DNA of 64,000 nucleotides, from positions 2,232,001 through 2,296,000 of the forward strand of contig JAHQRK010000004.1 in NCBI GenBank assembly GCA_019828595.1, in the 5' to 3' direction. Position 1 is the stretch's first letter. Each line of letters starts with the position of its first letter. Origin of the DNA: Aphanomyces cochlioides (taxonomy: Eukaryota > Oomycota > Saprolegniomycetes > Saprolegniales > Verrucalvaceae). Both the position numbers and the translations under genes were made by a program. The notes under the pieces are model-generated. The model saw nothing but the letters and a program-made list of their open reading frames with translations, was not told the origin of the DNA and made no database searches. Positions 54,501-64,000 of this stretch are shown in pieces.

Positions 54501-57500
54501 CAACACCATCCATGCTGCCTGTGGTGCTTTGGCTGGCTTCAAACGGTGACCACGACGACCACCCCGTCCAACCACCGACGACATTGCCACCCACGACATT
54601 GTCGCCGACAACCTCCCCATCCAAGACAGCTCACAGCCACCCCCTTCTCACGACCTTTTGGCTATGACAACCATGCTGTCTGTTGTGATGGAGACGCGAC
54701 GGACACCCTCGCCGTTGTCGTCCTTTGAAGCCACTCGAAGTGAAAAGCAGCTCACAGCCACCACCCATGGACAAATCACTCGCACGCAACACCATCCATG
54801 CTGCCTGTGGTGCTTTGGCTGGCTTCAAACGGTGACCACGACGACCACCCCGTCCAACCACCGACGACATTGCCACCCACGACATTGTCGCCGACAACCT
54901 CCCCATCCAAGACAGCTCACAGCCACCCCCTTCTCACGACCTTTTGGCTATGACAACCATGCTGTCTGTTGTGATGGAGACGCGACGGACACCCTCGCCG
55001 TTGTCGTCCTTTGAAGCCACTCGAAGTGAAAAGCAGCTCACAGCCACCACCCATGGACAAATCACTCGCACGCAACACCATCCATGCTGCCTGTGGTGCT
55101 TTGGCTGGCTTCAAACGGTGACCACGACGACCACCCCGTCCAACCACCGACGACATTGCCACCCACGACATTGTCGCCGACAACCTCCCCATCCAAGACA
55201 GCTCACAGCCACCCCCTTCTCACGACCTTTTGGCTATGACAACCATGCTGTCTGTTGTGATGGAGACGCGACGGACACCCTCGCCGTTGTCGTCCTTTGA
55301 AGCCACTCGAAGTGAAAAGCAGCTCACAGCCACCACCCATGGACAAATCACTCGCACGCAACACCATCCATGCTGCCTGTGGTGCTTTGGCTGGCTTCAA
55401 ACGGTGACCACGACGACCACCCCGTCCAACCACCGACGACATTGCCACCCACGACATTGTCGCCGACAACCTCCCCATCCAAGACAGCTCACAGCCACCC
55501 CCTTCTCACGACCTTTTGGCTATGACAACCATGCTGTCTGTTGTGATGGAGACGCGACGGACACCCTCGCCGTTGTCGTCCTTTGAAGCCACTCGAAGTG
55601 AAAAGCAGCTCACAGCCACCACCCATGGACAAATCACTCGCACGCAACACCATCCATGCTGCCTGTGGTGCTTTGGCTGGCTTCAAACGGTGACCACGAC
55701 GACCACCCCGTCCAACCACCGACGACATTGCCACCCACGACATTGTCGCCGACAACCTCCCCATCCAAGACAGCTCACAGCCACCCCCTTCTCACGACCT
55801 TTTGGCTATGACAACCATGCTGTCTGTTGTGATGGAGACGCGACGGACACCCTCGCCGTTGTCGTCCTTTGAAGCCACTCGAAGTGAAAAGCAGCTCACA
55901 GCCACCACCCATGGACAAATCACTCGCACGCAACACCATCCATGCTGCCTGTGGTGCTTTGGCTGGCTTCAAACGGTGACCACGACGACCACCCCGTCCA
56001 ACCACCGACGACATTGCCACCCACGACATTGTCGCCGACAACCTCCCCATCCAAGACAGCTCACAGCCACCCCCTTCTCACGACCTTTTGGCTATGACAA
56101 CCATGCTGTCTGTTGTGATGGAGACGCGACGGACACCCTCGCCGTTGTCGTCCTTTGAAGCCACTCGAAGTGAAAAGCAGCTCACAGCCACCACCCATGG
56201 ACAAATCACTCGCACGCAACACCATCCATGCTGCCTGTGGTGCTTTGGCTGGCTTCAAACGGTGACCACGACGACCACCCCGTCCAACCACCGACGACAT
56301 TGCCACCCACGACATTGTCGCCGACAACCTCCCCATCCAAGACAGCTCACAGCCACCCCCTTCTCACGACCTTTTGGCTATGACAACCATGCTGTCTGTT
56401 GTGATGGAGACGCGACGGACACCCTCGCCGTTGTCGTCCTTTGAAGCCACTCGAAGTGAAAAGCAGCTCACAGCCACCACCCATGGACAAATCACTCGCA
56501 CGCAACACCATCCATGCTGCCTGTGGTGCTTTGGCTGGCTTCAAACGGTGACCACGACGACCACCCCGTCCAACCACCGACGACATTGCCACCCACGACA
56601 TTGTCGCCGACAACCTCCCCATCCAAGACAGCTCACAGCCACCCCCTTCTCACGACCTTTTGGCTATGACAACCATGCTGTCTGTTGTGATGGAGACGCG
56701 ACGGACACCCTCGCCGTTGTCGTCCTTTGAAGCCACTCGAAGTGAAAAGCAGCTCACAGCCACCACCCATGGACAAATCACTCGCACGCAACACCATCCA
56801 TGCTGCCTGTGGTGCTTTGGCTGGCTTCAAACGGTGACCACGACGACCACCCCGTCCAACCACCGACGACATTGCCACCCACGACATTGTCGCCGACAAC
56901 CTCCCCATCCAAGACAGCTCACAGCCACCCCCTTCTCACGACCTTTTGGCTATGACAACCATGCTGTCTGTTGTGATGGAGACGCGACGGACACCCTCGC
57001 CGTTGTCGTCCTTTGAAGCCACTCGAAGTGAAAAGCAGCTCACAGCCACCACCCATGGACAAATCACTCGCACGCAACACCATCCATGCTGCCTGTGGTG
57101 CTTTGGCTGGCTTCAAACGGTGACCACGACGACCACCCCGTCCAACCACCGACGACATTGCCACCCACGACATTGTCGCCGACAACCTCCCCATCCAAGA
57201 CAGCTCACAGCCACCCCCTTCTCACGACCTTTTGGCTATGACAACCATGCTGTCTGTTGTGATGGAGACGCGACGGACACCCTCGCCGTTGTCGTCCTTT
57301 GAAGCCACTCGAAGTGAAAAGCAGCTCACAGCCACCACCCATGGACAAATCACTCGCACGCAACACCATCCATGCTGCCTGTGGTGCTTTGGCTGGCTTC
57401 AAACGGTGACCACGACGACCACCCCGTCCAACCACCGACGACATTGCCACCCACGACATTGTCGCCGACAACCTCCCCATCCAAGACAGCTCACAGCCAC

Positions 57501-59170
57501 CCCCTTCTCACGACCTTTTGGCTATGACAACCATGCTGTCTGTTGTGATGGAGACGCGACGGACACCCTCGCCGTTGTCGTCCTTTGAAGCCACTCGAAG
57601 TGAAAAGCAGCTCACAGCCACCACCCATGGACAAATCACTCGCACGCAACACCATCCATGCTGCCTGTGGTGCTTTGGCTGGCTTCAAACGGTGACCACG
57701 ACGACCACCCCGTCCAACCACCGACGACATTGCCACCCACGACATTGTCGCCGACAACCTCCCCATCCAAGACAGCTCACAGCCACCCCCTTCTCACGAC
57801 CTTTTGGCTATGACAACCATGCTGTCTGTTGTGATGGAGACGCGACGGACACCCTCGCCGTTGTCGTCCTTTGAAGCCACTCGAAGTGAAAAGCAGCTCA
57901 CAGCCACCACCCATGGACAAATCACTCGCACGCAACACCATCCATGCTGCCTGTGGTGCTTTGGCTGGCTTCAAACGGTGACCACGACGACCACCCCGTC
58001 CAACCACCGACGACATTGCCACCCACGACATTGTCGCCGACAACCTCCCCATCCAAGACAGCTCACAGCCACCCCCTTCTCACGACCTTTTGGCTATGAC
58101 AACCATGCTGTCTGTTGTGATGGAGACGCGACGGACACCCTCGCCGTTGTCGTCCTTTGAAGCCACTCGAAGTGAAAAGCAGCTCACAGCCACCACCCAT
58201 GGACAAATCACTCGCACGCAACACCATCCATGCTGCCTGTGGTGCTTTGGCTGGCTTCAAACGGTGACCACGACGACCACCCCGTCCAACCACCGACGAC
58301 ATTGCCACCCACGACATTGTCGCCGACAACCTCCCCATCCAAGACAGCTCACAGCCACCCCCTTCTCACGACCTTTTGGCTATGACAACCATGCTGTCTG
58401 TTGTGATGGAGACGCGACGGACACCCTCGCCGTTGTCGTCCTTTGAAGCCACTCGAAGTGAAAAGCAGCTCACAGCCACCACCCATGGACAAATCACTCG
58501 CACGCAACACCATCCATGCTGCCTGTGGTGCTTTGGCTGGCTTCAAACGGTGACCACGACGACCACCCCGTCCAACCACCGACGACATTGCCACCCACGA
58601 CATTGTCGCCGACAACCTCCCCATCCAAGACAGCTCACAGCCACCCCCTTCTCACGACCTTTTGGCTATGACAACCATGCTGTCTGTTGTGATGGAGTCG
58701 CGACGGACACCCTCGCCGTTGTCGTCCTTTGAAGCCACTCGAAGTGAAAAGCAGCTCACAGCCACCACCCATGGACAAATCACTCGCACGCAACACCATC
58801 CATGCTGCCTGTGGTGCTTTGGCTGGCTTCAAACGGTGACCACGACGACCACCCCGTCCAACCACCGACGACATTGCCACCCACGACATTGTCGCCGACA
58901 ACCTCCCCATCCAAGACAGCTCACAGCCACCCCCTTCTCACGACCTTTTGGCTATGACAACCATGCTGTCTGTTGTGATGGAGACGCGACGGACACCCTC
59001 GCCGTTGTCGTCCTTTGAAGCCACTCGAAGTGAAAAGCAGCTCACAGCCACCACCCATGGACAAATCACTCGCACGCAATACCATCCATGCTGCCTGTGG
59101 TGCTTTGGCTGGCTTCAAACGGTGACCACGACGACCACCCCGTCCAACCACCGACGACATTGCCACCCAC
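36529..59170. repeat. 286-bp satellite array, about 79 tandem copies
   Basis: 22.6 kb of head-to-tail units, nearly all exactly 286 bp and almost identical. Landmarks per unit: GACAGCTCACAGCCACCCCC, CTCACGACCTTTTGGCTATG, GTTGTCGTCCTTTGAAGCCA, CATGCTGCCTGTGGTGCTTT, GGCTGGCTTCAAACGGTGAC. Total length minus 18 extra bases is 79.1 times 286. Length variants: +2 near 43478, +15 near 47140 (one extra copy of a 15-bp sub-repeat around CGACGACATTGCCAC), +1 near 53476. Each unit contains a split inverted pair (TTTGAAGCCA ... TGGCTTCAAA). Open frames of 118 aa (plus) and 91 aa (minus) recur in every unit but, as 286 is not a multiple of three, do not continue in phase; they are not genes. The right end decays into ACGCATTGCCTCC pieces. 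True copy number may differ from the assembly. Confidence 0.95.
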
Positions 59171-59646
59171 GCATTGCCTCCCACGCATTGCCTCCGGCAA
59201 GACTACCCTCGCAACCAATTATCTGAGGTTGATGGCCTGAATTTGTTGTTTGAAGTTGAAAGTCAACCACCAGACAGCGTCCTTTGTAAACATCAGACAG
59301 CCTAAGTTGCAGAAGCCTTCTCTTTCGGTGCGACGTGAGTCATTGTTCGCCTCTAGTGCTCTGCACACGACCTGCCTGATGTGTAGTTATGGTTGATTCC
59401 ACTGCCCAATGTCAACTTTCCTCACTCCATCCGACCGACAATGGCCACAGCGACACTCTTGCATCCTGAGTGTGCATGCAGTGTGTGCGTACTGACGACC
59501 AAGGGCAGATCGCATTTACATTCGTCTTCTTCAAGGGTTTGCTTGTCTCTACAATGAGCCCTCGTCGTTCTGCCAAAATATTACAATGGAGGCAAAGTCA
59601 ACCAAGGGTGAGTTGTCACAAGTGAATTCATCCCAAGTCCGAAGTA
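59171..59646. other. Right flank of the satellite, no gene seen
   Basis: Single-copy sequence with degenerate 13-15-bp pieces of the satellite in its first 40 bp. No supported gene; it probably holds the promoter of the gene that follows. Confidence 0.4.
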
Positions 59647-60860
59647 ATGGATGGGTTAGCAGCGTCAGGGTGCTCTGCTGGTTCCAACATGAAAGACCAT
59701 GGTGGAATGTCGCCTGTCTCCTTGGAGCAGTCACCTCGCATCACTTTTCAATTTACGGCCATCGAAAGAGCCATGCCAATGGAAGAAAAATTGAGCGAGC
59801 TTATCATTGCAATTGACGAAGAAACGAAGGGGTGGTGGTCGAGTCCACGCCGGAGGAAGAAATTAAAGATGAAGACAATGATGCATCGGAAGAAGAGACG
59901 GGTGGACCGAGTGCTGCGTGTCTTTAAAAGCGTCTCTCGAGAGCTAGAGAGGTGAATGAAAGAATTCACCTTCGGCAAACGACTCGTGAGCTCTGGAAGC
60001 GCTCCTGACCCAAATTCCGATTGCTATCCGCGGCCACCTCCACCCTCATGTTTTGCGAGCTCGTGCTGCACGCCTTGCTGAGAAACGGCGATTGAATCTG
60101 CTTGCAAAGCCGAGAAGACAGTGAGACTACTTGTCTCGTGGATCACGTCGCAAATGCAATGCAAGGTACAGTGATGCTCTCGACATTACCAGTGTGTGCA
60201 TCACAAGCCAAATCACATGGAGACTTCTCACCGACCCAGAAGGCCGACGCTATGGTTGCGAATTCCCCTACAACTCGCGGGGAAACTATGCCGAAGACAT
60301 CGATGTCACGGTAGACCGCGGTGAAAACAGACCTGGCGTTTGCATCACCGCGACTGAAGTCCATGCTCAATTTGAAATCGCTCGAGCTTGGTGGCGCTCG
60401 TCGACAAAGTCCACCCCAATGCGTGACATCAACGTACTTCCGTCGGTCCTTCCAAGTTGCTCACAATGCTGTAGGTCGTCGACAGCATCAACATAAACCC
60501 CCAGTACGTGCGCCAGCAGCGCAAACATGTTAAGACACGGCAACTCTTCATTCACTCGATTCATCCTGACGATGAGGAAGATAGAATCATTGCCACCCAG
60601 ACAGCTATTGCCCACGACGAACGCTTTCCCATGGCGGACGGTGAAGCTCACTCCAATGGCTTTGAATGGTGCCTTTTTCTCCTTGATGCAGTCGTCTAAG
60701 AGAACTTGTAGGATCATTTTGGAGCAAGTGGGCGACTCATTGACACTAGTACGACGCTCACTCTTGTATCAGACGCCTGTCGACAACAAGGGCCCGATTT
60801 CACTGAGTTTGCTCGCGCAACGCAATGCTCTTCCCGCGACGGTGAATCCATCGGTGTAGT
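59647..60860 (+). CDS. Multi-exon gene, possible START-like C-terminus, frame problems
   Basis: Several good exons join: introns 60121-60165, 60434-60474 and 60669-60711. The pieces read IAIRGHLHPHVLRARAARLA and AEKRRLNLLAKPRRQ, joined to YSDALDITSVCITSQITWRL; then GCEFPYNSRGNYAEDIDVTV; then VVDSININPQYVRQQRKHVK; and finally EWIILEQVGDSLTLVRRSLL, stopping near 60859. The late part has the strand pattern of oomycete START-type proteins, but the match is weak. The 5' part is troubled: an acidic stretch (EEEIKDEDNDASEEETGGPS) is out of frame with the ATG at 59647 and runs into a TAA, and another one-base shift is needed near 60000. It may be a pseudogene, or a gene with splice sites I did not resolve. 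Confidence 0.45.
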
Positions 60861-61043
60861 CATCGAACGCCCACTCGGTGTGCTCATACCAACACGAGCA
60901 ACTCCACCTGTCTATCAACGACTGCAAGCAAGGAATTCACGGTGAGTAATGTACATGTCTTTGGCATCCTTGGAGCTGTCGCTCTGTAGCCTTGGCATGA
61001 CTGGGAGACGACGACGAAGTCACATTGGCATTACGAGACTAAA

Positions 61044-63803
61044 TTAGCTGGTGGTCCATCCTGTAAATCCCTTTTGTTTCCACGGCTTGGCCACCTTGAG
61101 CGGTAGCTTATATTGAATCTTCCGTCGGTAAAGTAGACGGGGACTTGTTCGGCGCTCGACCCACGTTCGGTTCTCTGTGTTGTTTTCACCAGCAACGTAA
61201 TACGCATGGGCGTATGTGCTAATCTTTGTCGGGACGGTCACGGTGACCATGCGTTCGTCTCGGTACGCTTCCATGTCTCCATCTTGGACCATCGCTTGGA
61301 CAGTCTGGTAGACTGCCGCATAGGAATAGTACTCGTTGGTATTGACGCCATTCTTTTCGCTGTGTAACAAAGCCACCATGTCGAGAATGCTCTTGCCTTC
61401 GTTCTCCTTGATAAGACTCTGCAGCAGATGACGGATTTTGTCCAGTTCCGCCTTGGACAGTGGTGGTGCCGTCGGGTCTTCGGTTGGGACCGGCTGATTC
61501 TCGTCTTCGACGTCGTCATCCACTGGTGTGGGTGGCGTTGGTGTTGTGTACATGGAGCTCTTGCGATATTGGTCGTCTCTGTGGTAGAGTTTGCCTTCAA
61601 ATTCAAACGACAGCGTCGACGATTCCTCCGTGTAAGCTACATTAGCGGCTTTTAAAGACTGTGAGATGCAGAGAGAACTTACCTTTGCGCATGTGGCCAT
61701 TCCCAGCGTAGAGCAATTCGGTATAACTGAGTTTGCCTCGGCGGGGTGCAGGTCGAGGCAGTGGCATTGGGACACGCGCTGGCGTTGGATCTTGGTCCGA
61801 TTCTTCTGGGGCACTGCAGCTTGCCACTCTACGCCATGCATAAGCCGCCAGAGGAGAGAATGGCGACGTACGCTGGGTTCCAATGGTTCATCGAGCAAAA
61901 CCAATGCTCTGGAAGCGTCGCCGACTTGACATGTGCCGGCAGCTTGCGCCACTTTTTGCATTTATCACACATGGCCCATTCCAGCACAGTCTTCTCGGGG
62001 GATTTCACTTTTTTTGCGACGTCTGCAACTTTTTTGCCCTTGCTCATCGGACTATCGACATCGCCGCTGGTCGAGACGACGTCAAGTACAGTTGGGATCG
62101 CTGGCAATGTCAATTGAGCCCTCGGACTACTCTTGCCTCCAGTTTTTGCTGAGCTCTTGGGAGCTTTCTTGTTCCAGAGCGACTCGACTTCGACTGGGTT
62201 CTCTGCTGAACAAGTTGCCAGCGATGGTGCCCACGTATTAAGCGAGCAGTACCATTTCAGAGGGAGCGACGCAATGTCGATGTGTGGCGGCACCACGCGC
62301 CACTTCCCGCATGATTTATTCTCACATTGGACCCATTTTTCTTCAGTCGGCTCATCATCCCTTGGAGAAGCTCCCGTTTGTTTGGCTGCGCTCTTAACTT
62401 GTGTCTTCAGTTTGTCCTTTGGCTTTTTACCCAGTTTGAGCTTATCTTTCTTCTCGGCCTCACGTTTGCGAATATCGACGATAGCATTAGATGCCCGTGG
62501 CGATGAAGCTGAGACCTGTGGCGGCGCTGGGTCGTCTGGAGGTGGCTTTACTTTGGTCTTCTTTGCCTTGGGCTCAACGACTTCCTCGGCAACATCACAC
62601 GATGCATACTTGGAGTCCCACGAGTTCATCGTGCAGTACCAAGCAGTCTGAGAGATCTTGTCCAGATCGACGTCTTCCGGCACTGTCCGCCATTTCTTGC
62701 AGCGATCACATTGAACCCACTTGGCTTCGTCGGCCTCTTCCACGTCATTTCCAGACGTCGACGTGGCGCGAGCTCGTTTCTTCTTTTTGCTTTTCTTTTT
62801 GTTTCGGACGCTCTCTGCTGTCTTGGAATCGTCACTGTCTCTGTCTTTGTTGGGGATGATAATGTTCAGATCAAGCTTGTGTGGTGGCGAGTCGGGAGAA
62901 TGTGCCGTAGCGGCAAGAGGAATCGACGATGCCACAGCCGCAGACTCCTCAGAAAGCTCGACTTTGGTCTCTCCAGGGAGAGGAGGCTCTGACGTCTCGT
63001 CGTCGCTCGAGTCGTCCTTGGACTTGCCACCGCTCTTCTTCTCTTTCTTTTGCTTCTTGTCTTTCTTCTTGTCCTTCTTCTTTTTTTTCTTCTTGTCTTT
63101 CTTCTTCGACTCGTGCTTGGAGTCTCCATCACTGTCGGCCACGACAGACTCATCCACAGACGAGAGTGACTGTCGCCCATCGGGTCTCTTATGAGACTGG
63201 CATATACCACGAGTCGAGCAGAGTCGCTCAAAGCCTACAGACTTGCGTGAATCTTTCTCAATCTTCTCGAATCTTCGTACCTGACGATGGAAAGCAAGTC
63301 GCGTGATAGGCTCGTGGACACCTCGTGCATCGAATGGCTTGAACGGCCTCGCCTTGACTCTCACATTTGTGACACGTGTGTAGGGGACATATGAAGGACG
63401 TGTTGTCGAGCAGACGAGTGAGTGGGAGTTGTTTCACGCATGCAACGTGGTAAAACTTTCCACAGCCTGCCGCTCGACAGGGCACGACATCGTCACTCGA
63501 GGGTTCATGGCACACAAAACATCGATGCGACTTGGTTCTGCATTCGATACACTGCCACGTGGACGACATGATTTCGTTGGGGTAGCAGGCAATGTGGAAT
63601 TTCCGAAAGCAGGACCCTGAGCAGGTGAGAATGATCGAGCTGTTGTCCAAGAGGCCCTCGCATTCGTCACAGATCGCGTCGGGGGAGTACTGCATCTTTG
63701 GCTTTCCTACTGGGGCTGCTCCAAGCAATCTCTGCTTGCGGACGAGGAGATTGTCGGACGAACTGCTGCTGGAATTGCTGCTCTCGTCGCCGGAATCGGC
63801 CAT
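61044..63803 (-). CDS. PHD-finger protein with three CW-type zinc fingers
   Basis: Minus-strand gene, ATG at 63801-63803, stop at 61044. Introns of about 40-50 bp lie near 63237-63283 (joining CFPSS to GFERLCSTRG), 61823-61865 and 61640-61685. N-terminus: a Ser-rich leader, then an array of PHD-type Cys/His clusters (AICDECEGLL, CFRKFHIACYP, RCFVCHEPSSDDVVPCRAAG, FYHVACV, HTCHKCES, CPRAYHATCFP), resembling the PHD arrays of NSD/ASH1-type proteins. A very long Lys/Glu/Asp-rich linker follows. Three CW zinc fingers: WVQCDRCKKWRTVP, WVQCENKSCGKWRVVP and WAMCDKCKKWRKLP, each with a WYC or WFC half; the third is completed only after splicing (NHWNPA joined to VASCSAPE). The C-terminal 250 residues are unrecognised. 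CW and PHD domains read histone H3 lysine methylation, so a nuclear chromatin reader is inferred. No SET domain is present. Confidence 0.85.
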
Positions 63804-64000
63804 TGGGCTTGCGCTTTGTCAAATCGACCGGAGAATCCGATTGGCTGAACCGAGCATCCGAATAAATCTCCCAACATCCAGAGGCGCAAAATTATCCGGA
63901 TATTTATTGTGGATTCGCTAGAAATTTCCCAATTTGGATTCGTTTTTTGTATCAATCTCCAATCGCGCCAATACATTGGATGAATGAAAATTAGAACAGT

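Noticed and set aside
36529..59170. CRISPR-like array or coding repeat protein
   Set aside because: There are no variable spacers; whole 286-bp units repeat, and neighbouring genes are eukaryotic with introns.
36595..59184. Some 79 repeated frames of 118 aa (plus) and 91 aa (minus), with longer ones at 43173-43844 and 53367-53870
   Set aside because: They are by-products of a satellite with few stop triplets. The unit length is 286, not a multiple of three, so frames do not continue. The long ones appear only where a +2 or +1 indel happens to join two units. No start context, codon bias or protein family.

Overview
The window looks like nuclear DNA of an oomycete, most likely Saprolegniales and Aphanomyces-like. 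The evidence is very short GT-AG introns (about 40-50 bp), tightly packed genes on both strands, a bZIP/START gene of the type called M96-like in oomycetes, and ankyrin proteins with a SHAW-type TIR-like domain. The organism call is inference. All exon joins were read by eye.

Layout. 1-16.9 kb is a compact gene-rich block: the 3' part of a MICU-type mitochondrial calcium-uptake regulator, a very long bridge-like lipid-transfer protein, a PWWP/AT-hook/TFIIS-like chromatin protein, a possible small gene, a PDZ-PDZ-DUSP protein, a METTL21-type methyltransferase, a coiled-coil protein, a small unknown gene, and a BRCT-SWIM-DNA ligase. 16.8-34.3 kb is a mirror-image region. The order is ligase(+), ankyrin gene(-), a TE-rich centre, ankyrin gene(+), ligase(-). 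The ankyrin proteins combine a TIR-like domain, ankyrin repeats and what reads as the microtubule-binding stalk of dynein heavy chain. The right-hand copy is intact; the left-hand copy is frameshifted in the stalk. The right-hand copy is enclosed by two nearly identical inverted arms of about 1.05 kb.

The centre (19.0-27.6 kb) is one bZIP/START gene on the minus strand broken up by mobile DNA. A pogo-like element with 29-bp terminal repeats (19890-25140) itself contains a decayed DDE_3 element (about 21096-23896). A TA-flanked MITE (25170-25606) and an apparently intact Tc1 element with Sleeping-Beauty-like IR/DR ends (25941-27491) lie further 5'. With these removed, most of the host gene reads through, with several later lesions.

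36.5-59.2 kb is a satellite of about 79 copies of a 286-bp unit (22.6 kb). Diverged relatives of the same unit occur inside the inverted arms at 28-33 kb, so the two structures are related. 59.6-63.8 kb returns to genes: a multi-exon gene with frame problems, and a PHD protein with three CW-type zinc fingers.

Two chromatin readers (PWWP/TFIIS and PHD/3xCW) and two DNA ligases are present. Apart from the ligase-ankyrin duplication there is no sign of an operon-like pathway cluster, as expected for a eukaryote.
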